Shown in pieces: positions 55,363-64,000 of a DNA stretch of 64,000 bases. The notes beneath the pieces are model-generated. The model saw only the letters and a list, made by a program, of their open reading frames with translations, did no database searches and was not told where the DNA came from. Position numbers and translations under genes: made by a program. Source of the stretch: an uncultured Desulfatitalea sp. (GTDB taxonomy: Bacteria > Desulfobacterota > Desulfobacteria > Desulfobacterales > Desulfosarcinaceae); assembly GCA_937868765.1 (NCBI GenBank), contig CALMNL010000007.1, positions 186,001 through 250,000 on the forward strand, read 5' to 3'. Position 1 is the first letter of the stretch; every line of letters begins with the position of its first letter.

Positions 55363-56874
55363 TCAACTTTTTTTCTCCCCGGAGGGGGGCGGTTCTTTTT
55401 CCAGGCTGAACGGCTGCCAGCCGCCGCCCAGGGCTTTGTAGATCCGGACCAGGTCGGAGAGCACCGCGCCGCGGCTGACGGCCAGTTGATCTTCGAAGGA
55501 GAGCAGCGAACGCTGGGCGTCGAGCACCTCGCTGAAACCGGTCAGGCCGGTGATGTATTGCTGCTTGGCCAGTTTTTCCGCCAGGCGCGCGGCATCGGCG
55601 GCAGCCCGCAGGTTTTCCGCCTTGCGCTGCTCCTTGGCATAGGCCGTCAAGGCGTTTTCCACCTCCTCCAGGGTGGACAGAATGGCGGCCTCGTAACGGA
55701 TGAGGGCTTGTTCCTGGAGCTCTTCCTGCACATGGATGTTGGCGCGGATGGCGCCGGCCTTGAACAACGGCCAGCTGAAAGATGGGCCGAACGACCAGAC
55801 CTGGCTGCCTGAAGAGAAGAGATCGCCCGTGGATCGCGACTCCAGCCCGATCGATCCGCTGAGGGTGAACTTGGGATAAAGATCGGCCGAGGCTTCGCCG
55901 ATACGAGCCGTCTGGGCCGCCAGTTCCCGTTCGGCCTTGCGGATGTCCGGCCGCTGGCGGATCGCGTCGGCCGGCACGCCCACGGCCAGGGCCAGGTCGG
56001 CCTCGGGAATGGGGCGCACCGGAGAGAGCCGGGCATGCAGCGACCCTGCCGGACGCCCGGTGAGCAAGGCCAGGCGGTTCATGGCGGCCTCCAGGCCCAC
56101 CTCCAGATCGGTGAGCTTGGCCCGGGAGCTTTCCAGGTTGTAGCGCGCCTGGGCCACGGCCAGCTCGTCGCCCCCGCCGGCCTGGCTCAGGGCCGAGAGC
56201 AGGTGCCAGGTCTGCTCCTGGGCCGCCACGTTGTCCCGGGCCACGGCCAGGCGCACCTGGTAGGTGCGCAGATCGATATAATTGACCGCCACTTCCGCCA
56301 GCAGGCTGACCACGACCGAGCGCAGATCCTCGACGCTGGCCTCCAGGTCGGCCTGGGAGGCTTCCACCGACCGCCGGACACCGCCGAAGAGATCGATTTC
56401 CCAGCCGGCATCGAAACCCAGGGTGTACATTTCGGAGGTGCCGCCGGCATCGCGGCCGAAGAACTGGGACATCCGATTGGAGCCCGTACTGTCGCCCTGG
56501 TCGCTTTTTTTGGCCGAGCCGCTGGCCTCCAGATTCGGAAAGAGGGGGGCGCTGCTGATCACCCGGCGATGCCGCGCCTCGCGCACCCGCGACAGCGCCT
56601 GGTGAACATCCAGGTTTTGCACGGCCGCCTGATGCACCAGCTCGGTGAGCAAGGGATCTTTGAGCACCTGCCACCACTGGGCCAGGCGCTGGGCATCCTG
56701 CCGGGTTGCGGACGGATCCGCGGTATGCCACTGAGCCGGCAGTCGGGGGGCCGGCGGCTGGTAATCCGGTCCCACGGCACAACCCGTCAGGGTCAGCGCT
56801 GCGGCCAGAATCATGGCCTTGGTCCGCGTCAAAGGGCTCCGGCCGGCCGGTATGGAAAGGGGAGCATTGGTCAT
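55363..56874 (-). CDS. TolC/NodT-family outer-membrane efflux lipoprotein
   Basis: A 503-residue outer-membrane factor. The signal peptide ends in the lipobox LTGC near residue 32, followed by AVGPDYQPPAPRLPAQW, the standard NodT start. Two repeats of the OMF helical domain are visible, with VAVNYIDLRTYQVRLAVA and KQYITGLTGFSEVLDAQRS. It provides the exit duct of the pump. First gene of the efflux operon, divergent from the BaeSR-like pair across 129 bases that contain an 11-bp tandem repeat. Confidence 0.94.
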   Translation of the reverse strand: MTNAPLSIPAGRSPLTRTKAMILAAALTLTGCAVGPDYQPPAPRLPAQWHTADPSATRQDAQRLAQWWQVLKDPLLTELVHQAAVQNLDVHQALSRVREARHRRVISSAPLFPNLEASGSAKKSDQGDSTGSNRMSQFFGRDAGGTSEMYTLGFDAGWEIDLFGGVRRSVEASQADLEASVEDLRSVVVSLLAEVAVNYIDLRTYQVRLAVARDNVAAQEQTWHLLSALSQAGGGDELAVAQARYNLESSRAKLTDLEVGLEAAMNRLALLTGRPAGSLHARLSPVRPIPEADLALAVGVPADAIRQRPDIRKAERELAAQTARIGEASADLYPKFTLSGSIGLESRSTGDLFSSGSQVWSFGPSFSWPLFKAGAIRANIHVQEELQEQALIRYEAAILSTLEEVENALTAYAKEQRKAENLRAAADAARLAEKLAKQQYITGLTGFSEVLDAQRSLLSFEDQLAVSRGAVLSDLVRIYKALGGGWQPFSLEKEPPPSGEKKS

Positions 56875-56912
56875 ATGCGTCTGCTTTCTCCTATAGCGCT
56901 TTTTAGCGCCCG

Positions 56913-56934
56913 ATTGTGGAGAAATTGTGGAGAA
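56913..56934. promoter_or_regulatory. 11-bp tandem repeat in the efflux/two-component divergent region
   Basis: ATTGTGGAGAA occurs twice head to tail, at 56913-56923 and 56924-56934, a period of one helical turn. OmpR/PhoB-family regulators bind direct half-sites spaced 11 bases apart, and a regulator of this family is encoded 1.5 kb to the right. The repeat is 39 bases upstream of the efflux operon start codon and 70 bases upstream of the sensor gene, so it could control both. Confidence 0.65.
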
Positions 56935-57003
56935 ATGATGGGCTTTTGCGCCAGACGCCGGAAGGCAATTGAATTTCCCCGCAAAATGTTTTTAAAAGAA
57001 CCC

Positions 57004-58449
57004 ATGCGCATCAAGCTGGCCTACAAGTTGTTCGGCGCCTTTTTCCTGATCCTGGCCATCGTGGTCGGGGCCGTGCTCTTTGCGCGCCACCTCTTCTTCC
57101 TCAATTTTCACAACTACATCCGGCAGGTGGAGATCGAAAAGCTGCGCAGCCTGGTGCCGGCCCTGCAGACGGAATACCGGGCCAATCACGGATGGGAGGG
57201 GCTGCGCAGCGATCTTGCCCACTGGCAGCGGGTGATCGGGGTGCTGTCGGACCTCATGAAGGCTACTCCCGGACAGGTCGACCCGGAGCCGGCCCCGGTC
57301 AACGAGGAGGCCGCCCCCCAGCAGGCGTCTCCCTTGAAAGTGTTGCCCCGGGGGGGGCCGCCGGGGGTGTTGCTGATGGATGACCGGCGGCGGCCGATCA
57401 TCGGTATTCCGGGCGACGAAGATCGTCAGCAGCTAGTGGCTATCGAAGTGGACGGTCAAATCGTCGGCTGGCTGGGGCTGGAAAAGCATACCCCCTTCAA
57501 ATCGGGCGCTCCCCCCGACTGGCTGGAAAGCCAGGCCCGGCAGCTCTATCTGCTGGCCGGTACCGTTATCCTGCTGACGGCATTGATCGCTTTTTTCCTC
57601 TCGCGCCATTTGCTCGGGCCGGTGCAGCGCCTGGCCCGGGGAACCCGGGATCTGGCCAACCGCGACTTCAGTGTGCGCATCGCGCCCACCACCGCCGACG
57701 AATTGGGGCAGCTGGCCGAAAATTTCAACACCATGGCCCAGACCCTCGACCAGTACGAGAGCATGCGGCGCCAGTGGCTCACCGACATCTCCCATGAACT
57801 GCGCACGCCCCTCGCCATTTTGCGCGGAGAGATCGAGGCGCTCCAGGACGGCGTGCGGCCGCCCACCCCCGACAATCTGGCTTCCCTGCACGCCGAAATC
57901 CTGCGCATCGGCAAACTGGTCGATGACCTGCACCTGCTCTCCCTGGCCGAGTCCGACATGCTGCATTTGAACCCCCGGCCCATTTCACCGGCCTCCGTGT
58001 TGCAGGGTGCGGCGGAAAACCACCGACCCCATCTGGCCCAAGGCCGGATCAAGCTCGAACTGGGCCTGGAGGAGGTTCTGGCACTGCGGATCAAAGCCGA
58101 CGCGGATCGACTGGAGCAGGTATTCGCCAACCTGATGGAGAACGCGGGCAAATACATCCAGCCCCCCGGCATCCTGCGGATCACGGGACGCGCCGGTACC
58201 GACGGCCTGACGCTGCGCTTCGAAGATTCCGGCCCCGGTGTCCCCGCCGAGGCGTTGCCGCGGCTCTTCGACCGGCTCTACCGCGTGGAAAACTCCCGCA
58301 ACCGCGTCTCGGGCGGCAGCGGGTTGGGGCTCTCCATCTGCAAGCATATCGTGGAAAGCCACGGTGGCCGGATCTGGGCCGAAGCCAGCGCGCTGGGCGG
58401 TCTGTGCATCGCCATCCGGCTGCCCTTGACGCCGAAATTCAATGCCTGA
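57004..58449 (+). CDS. BaeS-like membrane sensor histidine kinase
   Basis: I place the start at 57004 (MRIKLAYKLFGAFFLILAIV); 56986 is an alternative, and neither has a strong ribosome binding site. The 481-residue protein has two membrane helices (about 7-28 and 180-200) around a periplasmic sensing domain. A HAMP domain, the H-box LTDISHELRTPLAIL (His near 264) and an ATPase domain with NLMENAGKY, EDSGPGV and GSGLGLSICKH follow. It pairs with the regulator nine bases downstream. Location opposite a tripartite efflux operon suggests it senses envelope stress or the pump's substrate, like BaeS. Confidence 0.92.
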   Translation: MRIKLAYKLFGAFFLILAIVVGAVLFARHLFFLNFHNYIRQVEIEKLRSLVPALQTEYRANHGWEGLRSDLAHWQRVIGVLSDLMKATPGQVDPEPAPVNEEAAPQQASPLKVLPRGGPPGVLLMDDRRRPIIGIPGDEDRQQLVAIEVDGQIVGWLGLEKHTPFKSGAPPDWLESQARQLYLLAGTVILLTALIAFFLSRHLLGPVQRLARGTRDLANRDFSVRIAPTTADELGQLAENFNTMAQTLDQYESMRRQWLTDISHELRTPLAILRGEIEALQDGVRPPTPDNLASLHAEILRIGKLVDDLHLLSLAESDMLHLNPRPISPASVLQGAAENHRPHLAQGRIKLELGLEEVLALRIKADADRLEQVFANLMENAGKYIQPPGILRITGRAGTDGLTLRFEDSGPGVPAEALPRLFDRLYRVENSRNRVSGGSGLGLSICKHIVESHGGRIWAEASALGGLCIAIRLPLTPKFNA

Positions 58450-58458
58450 GGCGGATCC

Positions 58459-59154
58459 ATGGCCGAAGAACATATCCTGGTGGTGGAGGACGAGGTCAAG
58501 ATTGCCCAATTGCTCAAGGACTATCTTACGGCGGCCGGCTTCAAGGTCTCTTGTCTGGCACGGGGCGATGAGGCGCTGGAGAAATTCAAGAGTCTCGACC
58601 CGGCCCTGATCCTGCTGGATCTCATGCTGCCCGGCGTGGACGGCATCGCGGTCTGCCGGGAGGTGCGCAAATATGCCGATATCCCCATCATCATGGTCAC
58701 CGCCAAGGTGGAGGAGGTGGACCGCCTGCTGGGGCTTGCGATCGGGGCCGACGATTATATCTGTAAACCCTTCAGTCCCCGGGAGGTGGTGGCCCGGGTC
58801 AAGGCGGTGCTGCGGCGCACCCGTCCCGGCCGGAGCCACCGGCGGCTGATCGCCGGGCCCCTGGTGCTGGACGAAGAGACCCGCCAGGTGACCGTGGACG
58901 GCCAACCCCTGCTCCTGACCCCCAGCGAATTCAGCCTGCTCAACGTGCTCATGGCTTTCCCCGAGCGGGTCTTTCCCCGCAGCGAATTGCTGGACAGGGT
59001 CCAGGGCTACACCTTCGAAGGTTACGACCGCACCATCGACAGCCACGTCAAGAATCTGCGCAAGAAGATAGCGGCCCTGCTGCCGGACCGCGAAGTCATC
59101 CACACCATCTACGGTGTGGGCTATCGGTTCAGCCTTTCCCCCAGGACCCCTTGA
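58459..59154 (+). CDS. BaeR-like OmpR-family response regulator
   Basis: A 231-residue regulator. The receiver has its acidic pair (VVEDE), phosphoacceptor Asp (LLDLMLPGVDG), Thr (VTAKV) and Lys (CKPFSPRE). The C-terminal winged-helix DNA-binding domain shows LTPSEFSLLNVL, then YDRTIDSHVKNLRKKI and IYGVGYRF. It is co-transcribed with the sensor kinase upstream. The 11-bp tandem repeat at 56913-56934 is the natural candidate binding site, giving control of the efflux operon and of itself. Confidence 0.94.
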   Translation: MAEEHILVVEDEVKIAQLLKDYLTAAGFKVSCLARGDEALEKFKSLDPALILLDLMLPGVDGIAVCREVRKYADIPIIMVTAKVEEVDRLLGLAIGADDYICKPFSPREVVARVKAVLRRTRPGRSHRRLIAGPLVLDEETRQVTVDGQPLLLTPSEFSLLNVLMAFPERVFPRSELLDRVQGYTFEGYDRTIDSHVKNLRKKIAALLPDREVIHTIYGVGYRFSLSPRTP

Positions 59155-59221
59155 TAATCTGTCCGCATACCCCTCGATGCGGGCCGCAGGCCGCCATTTG
59201 TCCACGGCGCTCGCTTGCGTG

Positions 59222-59250
59222 TTGACAATCCGGGCGCAGGGCATTAGTTT
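59222..59250 (+). promoter_or_regulatory. Possible sigma-70 promoter of feoAB
   Basis: TTGACA (59222-59227) is a perfect -35 element, with 17 bases to TAGTTT (59245-59250), a poor -10. Transcription would begin about 65 bases before feoA. I found no recognisable Fur box around it. Confidence 0.35.
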
Positions 59251-59322
59251 CGCCATGCTTTTCAGGTCGTTAGAAAATCCGGGGAAACGAGCGCCGAACG
59301 GTTCTGGGGAAGGGTGGGGCGG

Positions 59323-59550
59323 ATGCAGTTAAGTCAGTTGCGAGAGGGATCTTGGGCGGTGATCGAGCGCGTCGGCGGCAGTGGCGCCTTGCGGCGGCGC
59401 ATCCTGGAAATGGGACTGCTCAAGGGAACCCGGATTTACGTGGAAAAGTACGCTCCCCTCAAGGATCCCATGGAACTGATCGTCAAAGGGGCCCACATCT
59501 CACTGCGGGTGGAAGAGGCGGCACAGATCAGCGTGCTGGATGTTCAATAA
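59323..59550 (+). CDS. feoA: Ferrous iron transport protein A
   Basis: A 75-residue SH3-like cytoplasmic protein that supports FeoB. Typical blocks are LREGSWAVIERVGGSGALRR, RILEMGLLKGTRIYV and the final VEEAAQISVLDV. The ATG at 59323 is preceded by a G-rich stretch (GGAAGGG). feoB begins within 14 bases of its end, so the two form one transcript. Confidence 0.92.
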   Translation: MQLSQLREGSWAVIERVGGSGALRRRILEMGLLKGTRIYVEKYAPLKDPMELIVKGAHISLRVEEAAQISVLDVQ

Positions 59551-59563
59551 GGAAAACGGCGCC

Positions 59564-61747
59564 ATGACCGACCCCACCCTCACCATCGCACTGGCCGGCA
59601 ATCCCAACTCGGGCAAGACCACCATCTTCAATGCCATCACCGGCACCCGCCAGAAGGTGGGCAACTGGCCGGGCGTGACCGTGGAAAAAAAGGAAGGCGT
59701 GGTGCACCGTCACGGCTACGACCTGAAGGTCGTGGACCTGCCCGGCACTTACAGCCTCACCCCTTTTTCCATCGAAGAGATCGTGGCCCGCAACTTCATC
59801 CTGGATGAATCTCCGGATGTGGTCATCGACATCATCGACGCCTCCAACCTGGAGCGCAGCCTCTATCTGGCCACCCAGCTCAGGGAACTGGACTGCAAGG
59901 TGGTGTTCGCCCTCAACATGATGGACATGGCCGACTCACGGGGCATCAAGATCGACGCGCGCAAGCTTTCCGAACTGCTGGATGTGCCGGTGGTGCTCAC
60001 CGTGGGCAACAAAGAAAAGGGGATCGACGACCTGCTGGCCAAAGCGGTGGAACTGGCACTCTCGGGCACGCCGCCCCCCCAGAAACGCAAGGTGCGCTAC
60101 AACCAGGAGGTGGAAAAGGCCATCGACTCCCTGCAGCACTATCTGACCACCCATCTGGGAGCGGCCTTGCCGTACCACCCCCGCTGGATCGCCATCAAGC
60201 TCATCGAGGACGACGCCATCATCAAGGAGCGCCTGGCGGCCATTGCCGGCGAAGGCATCGGGGTCCTGCTGGCAACGGCCAAAAAGCAGCGGGCCTTTCT
60301 CGTGGACCGCTTCAACGACGATCCCGAGATCATCACCACCGACGAGCGTTACGGGTTCATCACCGGTATCATCAAAGAGGTGCTCACCACTTCGCCCAGG
60401 CAGCGCGTGGATTTTTCCCGCAACATCGATCTGGTGCTCACCAACCGTTTCCTGGGCATGCCGATTTTCTTCTTCTTCATCTGGGCCATGTTCCAGCTTA
60501 CCTTCACGGTGGGCGCCTATCCCCAGGATTGGATCGAACATCTCTTCGAACTGCTGGCAGTCGGCGTCGACCATCTGCTGCCGGCAGGCTGGGTGAAGGA
60601 CCTCATCATAGACGGCATCATCAGCGGCGTGGGCACCGTCGGCGTATTCCTCCCCAACATCCTGATCCTCTTCTTCTGCATCGCGCTTTTCGAAGACACC
60701 GGCTACATGGCCCGGGCGGCGTTCCTGATGGACAAGATCATGCACCTGGTGGGCCTGCACGGCAAATCGTTCATTCCCATGCTCATGGGGTTCGGCTGCA
60801 ATGTGCCGGCCATCATGGCCACGCGCACCCTGGAAAGCAAAACCGACCGCATCCTCACCATCCTGATCACGCCGTTCATGTCCTGTTCGGCCAAACTGCC
60901 GGTCTACATCGTCCTGGCCGGCGGGTTTTTCGGCGTGCGGGCCGGCACCGTGATCTTTTGCATCTATCTCACCGGCATCGTGCTCTCCATTCTCACCGGC
61001 CGGCTTTTTCGCACCGTGCTCTTTCGGGGGGCGGACGCCCCCTTCGTCATGGAACTGCCGCCCTACCGCGTGCCCATGCTCAAGAGCCTGATGATCCACA
61101 TGTGGGACCGCAGCAAGATGTTTCTCAAACGCATGGGCGGTGTGATTCTGGTGGGTTCGGTCATCATCTGGGGCCTGGCCAACTTTCCCCGGGCAACGGA
61201 ACTACACGATGCCCAAGTTCAGGAAACGGCACGCCTGGAAGCCCAATTTCAATCGGAGTTGAAGGCGGCCCCTGCTCACAGCCAACCGGAGATTGAGGCT
61301 CGTCGTGAGCAAGCTTTGGCGGAACTCTCCCAACGGGTCAAGTCCCAGCAGGCGGCCCAATCGCTGCTGGGCCGCATCGGGCAAGCGCTGGCGCCGGTGT
61401 TCAAGCCCATCGGCGTGGATTGGCGCGGCGGCATCGCCCTGCTCAGCGGTTTCGTGGCCAAGGAGATCGTGGTCAGCACCCTGGGTGTGCTCTATGCCGT
61501 CACCGACGACCCGCAGGCCAATGCGCTGGAAAGCGCCCTGCGCGCGGCCGGCATGACACCCTTGTCGGCGCTCTCCATGATGGTCTTCGTGCTGCTCTAT
61601 CTGCCCTGCCTGGCCACCGTGGCGGCCATCCGTCGCGAAACCGGCTCCAGCGGCTGGATGTTCTTTTCCATCACCTATACCACCTCCGTGGCCTGGCTCA
61701 TGGCCTTCCTTGTCTACCAGGGGGGGCGGCTGCTGGGCCTGGGTTAG
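59564..61747 (+). CDS. feoB: Ferrous iron transporter FeoB
   Basis: The GTP-dependent inner-membrane importer of Fe(II). I start it at 59564, with AAGGA nine bases upstream; 59540 is in frame but overlaps feoA. The 727 residues hold an N-terminal G domain (GNPNSGKTT, DLPGTYSLTPFSIEE, NMMD), a helical spacer and the membrane domain with its two gate repeats (MGFGCNVPAIMATRTLE, SCSAKLPVYIVLAGGF). A charged coiled-coil-like insertion (about residues 545-605, rich in Glu, Gln and Ala) precedes the last membrane part. I see no feoC. Fe(II) is the form available to anaerobes. Confidence 0.96.
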   Translation: MTDPTLTIALAGNPNSGKTTIFNAITGTRQKVGNWPGVTVEKKEGVVHRHGYDLKVVDLPGTYSLTPFSIEEIVARNFILDESPDVVIDIIDASNLERSLYLATQLRELDCKVVFALNMMDMADSRGIKIDARKLSELLDVPVVLTVGNKEKGIDDLLAKAVELALSGTPPPQKRKVRYNQEVEKAIDSLQHYLTTHLGAALPYHPRWIAIKLIEDDAIIKERLAAIAGEGIGVLLATAKKQRAFLVDRFNDDPEIITTDERYGFITGIIKEVLTTSPRQRVDFSRNIDLVLTNRFLGMPIFFFFIWAMFQLTFTVGAYPQDWIEHLFELLAVGVDHLLPAGWVKDLIIDGIISGVGTVGVFLPNILILFFCIALFEDTGYMARAAFLMDKIMHLVGLHGKSFIPMLMGFGCNVPAIMATRTLESKTDRILTILITPFMSCSAKLPVYIVLAGGFFGVRAGTVIFCIYLTGIVLSILTGRLFRTVLFRGADAPFVMELPPYRVPMLKSLMIHMWDRSKMFLKRMGGVILVGSVIIWGLANFPRATELHDAQVQETARLEAQFQSELKAAPAHSQPEIEARREQALAELSQRVKSQQAAQSLLGRIGQALAPVFKPIGVDWRGGIALLSGFVAKEIVVSTLGVLYAVTDDPQANALESALRAAGMTPLSALSMMVFVLLYLPCLATVAAIRRETGSSGWMFFSITYTTSVAWLMAFLVYQGGRLLGLG

Positions 61748-61758
61748 CCGCAAAGAGA

Positions 61759-64000
61759 CTATTTCACGTCCAACGCTTTTCGAATCGTGACCGCCAGGCT
61801 GTAGCGTAGAATGGGCTTGAGCAGCAGTTCGCGGATGCCGATCCGGGCGATCTGCTCACTGGTGATCTGGTCGCCGTACCCGGTGCACAGGATCACCGGT
61901 AACCGTGGTTGGATGCGCAACAGTTCCTCGGCCAGTTGGGTGCCTCTGAGCTTGGGCATGGTGAGGTCCGTGATGACCAGATCGAAACGCTCCGGGGTGC
62001 GGCGGAACTGCTCCAAGGCTTCCACGGGGTCCTGGCAGGCGGTAACCGTATAGCCCAGCTTGGAGAGCATCTGCCGACCCATCTGGATGATGGTGCGTTC
62101 ATCGTCTACCAGGAGGATACGCTCCCGGCCGCCGGGTGTCGGCTCTTCATCATCTTCTTTATCTTCCTGGTCGCGGGACGCCACCGGCAGCAGTATTTCA
62201 AATACGGTGCCTTGTCCGGGTTCGCTCTGGACGCGGATGCCGCCCTGGTGGGTCTGCACCACGCCTAACACTACCGAAAGTCCCATGCCGGAACCTTCCC
62301 CCTGGGTCTTGGTGGTGAAGAACGGCTCGAAGATGCGATCGATGATCTGCGGCGCCATGCCGGTGCCGTTGTCGGCCACGGCCAGCCGGACGTAGCGGCC
62401 CGGTGCCAGCGGGCCGTTGAAGAATATGTGACCCGCCGTCAATGTGACGTTTTGCAGGTCCACGCGCAGCAGCCCGCCGCGGTTTCGCAGGGCGTGAGCC
62501 GCATTGGTGCACAGGTTCATGATCACCTGGTGGATCTGGGTGGGGTTGGCCAGAATCGTGTCGGTTTTGGGGGCGATACGGGCCTGGATCTCCACGCTCG
62601 ACGGAAGGGTGGCCCGCAGCAGCTTGAGCGCCTCCTTTATCAGAGGGGCGGGCTGGATCGGTTTGCGTTCGCTCTCTTCCTGACGGCTGAAGGCCAGGAT
62701 CTGGGCGATCAGTTCCCTGGCGCGGTAGCTGCCCTGCAACGCCTCCGTCAGATTGTCATGCAGCAGTGAGCCCTGGGTGGCGTCGTCCAGCGCCAATTGG
62801 GTATATCCGATCAGGCCGTAGAGGATGTTGTTGAAATCGTGGGCGATGCCGCCGGCCAAGGTCCCGATGGCCTGCAGGTGCTGGGCGCGAGTGAGCTGGT
62901 TTTCCGCTTCCCGTTTGGCGGCCTCGGCTTCCTTGATTTTCTGGATGCTGACGAAACTGATCAGCCAGTGGGGCTTGCCGTTGAACTCCATGGGGTGCAT
63001 GGTCTTGATAACGGGGATCGTCGCATGGCCGTCGCGCAGCAGGTCGCACTCCACCGGATCGACATAGGCGCGTTGACCGGTCTTGTGCGGATCGGGGCCG
63101 GTCACCTGAATCAACCCATCGAGCGGCCTCCCCTTGATGCGTTCGATGGGTTCGTCGAGCATCTGAGCCGCGGCCGGGTTGACTTCGATCACTTCTTGCG
63201 TATCTGCTTTGACGATCAGCATACCGGCGGCCGCGGTTTCAAAAATATCTTTGAACCTGGCCTGGCTTTCGGCCAGGGCCTTTTCGGTGCGATGGCGCTC
63301 GGTGATATCCCGGGAGAGGGTGTAGACCACCTGGCTGCCCCCGCGGCTGGCCGGTCCCACCACGCTGCTGTATTCCATGACGCGCAACTCGCCGCCCTTG
63401 GCCAAAAGGCCGATCTTGCCGGCATCCTTCCTGGTGGTGCGCAGCCGGTCGAGGTAACCGCCGAATAAAGGTCTGCCTTTGGGAGAGATCAGGTCTTTCA
63501 GGTTCATGCCGATGATCTCTTTGTGGGAGTAGTCCAATCCGGTGATCATGCGGTAGTTGGCTTCGATGATCGTGCCGTCCAGGTCGTGCACCACCAGGTA
63601 ATCGGTGACATTGTTGACCATGCGTCGATAGCGCCGCTTGCTCTCCCGCAAGGCCTTTTCGATGGTCTTGCGGTTCGCGATTTCGGATTCCAGCCGCTGG
63701 TTGGCCCGGGTCAGCTCGGCGGTGCGTTTTTCCACCCGTTTCCCAAGGAAGCGCAGGGCCACGCCCAGGCGCCGTTTCTTGGATTCCAGGTGACGGGACA
63801 GGTAGTAATTTCTGCGCGTGAAACGTTCGATGGTATAGCCGGCCAACATTCCCAGCAGATTGATGCCGAAGAGGAAAATGGCGGCCGACGCCCAGCGCTC
63901 CGGCGGCAGTTGGAAGGCGAAGGCACCCAGAACCACAAAACTCACGAGGAGGGTCGTGAAGGTGACGGCCGCCCATATGAAGCGGAAACGCATCAGCGTA
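61759..64000 (-). CDS. Membrane PAS hybrid histidine kinase, N-terminus outside the window
   Basis: The first ATG in the window is at 63993 and gives 744 residues, but the frame stays open to the window edge. The visible N-terminus (two membrane helices, then FLFGINLLGMLAGYTIERFT) looks like the end of a longer multi-helix sensor module, so I treat it as partial. A coiled coil and two PAS domains follow. The H-box LAGGIAHDFNNILYG (His near 381), and an ATPase domain with intact DNGTGM, FEPFFTTK and GSGMGLSVV boxes come next. A C-terminal receiver (LLVDDE, ITDLTMP, CTGY, LLKPI) completes it. It is a paralogue of the eroded kinase at 7391-8980. Convergent with feoB, 11 bases apart. Confidence 0.88.
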   Translation of the reverse strand, partial: TLMRFRFIWAAVTFTTLLVSFVVLGAFAFQLPPERWASAAIFLFGINLLGMLAGYTIERFTRRNYYLSRHLESKKRRLGVALRFLGKRVEKRTAELTRANQRLESEIANRKTIEKALRESKRRYRRMVNNVTDYLVVHDLDGTIIEANYRMITGLDYSHKEIIGMNLKDLISPKGRPLFGGYLDRLRTTRKDAGKIGLLAKGGELRVMEYSSVVGPASRGGSQVVYTLSRDITERHRTEKALAESQARFKDIFETAAAGMLIVKADTQEVIEVNPAAAQMLDEPIERIKGRPLDGLIQVTGPDPHKTGQRAYVDPVECDLLRDGHATIPVIKTMHPMEFNGKPHWLISFVSIQKIKEAEAAKREAENQLTRAQHLQAIGTLAGGIAHDFNNILYGLIGYTQLALDDATQGSLLHDNLTEALQGSYRARELIAQILAFSRQEESERKPIQPAPLIKEALKLLRATLPSSVEIQARIAPKTDTILANPTQIHQVIMNLCTNAAHALRNRGGLLRVDLQNVTLTAGHIFFNGPLAPGRYVRLAVADNGTGMAPQIIDRIFEPFFTTKTQGEGSGMGLSVVLGVVQTHQGGIRVQSEPGQGTVFEILLPVASRDQEDKEDDEEPTPGGRERILLVDDERTIIQMGRQMLSKLGYTVTACQDPVEALEQFRRTPERFDLVITDLTMPKLRGTQLAEELLRIQPRLPVILCTGYGDQITSEQIARIGIRELLLKPILRYSLAVTIRKALDVK

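Noticed and set aside
55358-56782. Upstream extension of the MacA-type frame
   Set aside because: The frame stays open through the whole outer-membrane factor gene, but the adaptor's membrane anchor begins at 55357 and the overlapping gene in the other frame is certain.
56035-57003. Upstream extension of the BaeS-like frame
   Set aside because: Runs antisense through the outer-membrane factor gene; the sensor's first membrane helix begins at 57004.
59239-59254. Possible sigma-54 element before feoA
   Set aside because: GG and GC are ten bases apart but the -12 element reads TTCGC and the -24 T is missing; such spacing alone occurs often by chance.
59155-59322. Fur box expected before feoA
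   Set aside because: No stretch resembling the GATAAT-type Fur consensus was seen; iron control, if any, is not visible.

Overview
The window is GC-rich, gene-dense bacterial DNA. The gene content fits a free-living anaerobe of the Desulfobacterota (a Desulfosarcina-like sulfate reducer is my best guess). The supporting signs are a strongly translated formate-tetrahydrofolate ligase, a long acyl-CoA catabolic operon, an ADP-forming acyl-CoA synthetase pair, many PAS-type hybrid kinases, and at least five good sigma-54 promoter candidates. This assignment is inference; there is no rRNA or other marker here. I saw no tRNA, rRNA, CRISPR array, insertion sequence or phage gene.

Layout. 1-9 kb: the end of a serine hydrolase, a secreted S1/P1-nuclease/phospholipase-C-like zinc enzyme, 3-methyladenine glycosylase I, a zinc-ribbon/PAS/GAF/PilZ protein, a two-gene ADP-forming acyl-CoA synthetase, and a PAS hybrid kinase whose ATP lid is eroded. 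9-14 kb: a receiver-domain relic, a large hybrid kinase, and amtB behind a sigma-54 promoter. 14-19 kb: a p-cresol methylhydroxylase-like flavoprotein, also behind a sigma-54 promoter, then small unknowns, an RsgA remnant and a lipoprotein. 18-23 kb, minus strand: UPF0316, an old yellow enzyme, ArfB and an RNB exoribonuclease. 23-28.5 kb: a heterodimeric ABC exporter and an LtaS-like membrane phosphotransferase. 28.8-32.4 kb: fhs with its terminator, then a compositionally odd radical SAM gene.

32.4-48.1 kb is the most interesting block. A PAS-PAS sigma-54 activator faces an eleven-gene operon. The operon encodes an acyl-CoA carboxylase of the methylcrotonyl/geranyl type with its alpha subunit split in two, an enoyl-CoA hydratase, a gamma-carbonic-anhydrase-like protein, an AtuA-family protein, a DinB-type protein, a 2,4-dienoyl-CoA-reductase-like flavoenzyme, two acyl-CoA dehydrogenases and an acyl-CoA ligase. 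Together they look like an anaerobic counterpart of the acyclic terpene utilization (Atu) or leucine (Liu) pathway. The intergenic region holds four copies of an ATGTTTC motif and a sigma-54 promoter candidate.

48.1-52.1 kb: a hyaluronan-synthase-like glycosyltransferase and a protein with two CheX-like domains plus a FliN-type SpoA domain. Each lies behind its own sigma-54 promoter candidate. 52.1-59.2 kb: a complete MacAB-TolC-type efflux operon diverges from a BaeSR-like two-component pair, with an 11-bp tandem repeat between them that suits an OmpR-family regulator. 59.3-64 kb: feoAB for ferrous iron uptake, and a membrane PAS hybrid kinase that runs off the right edge.
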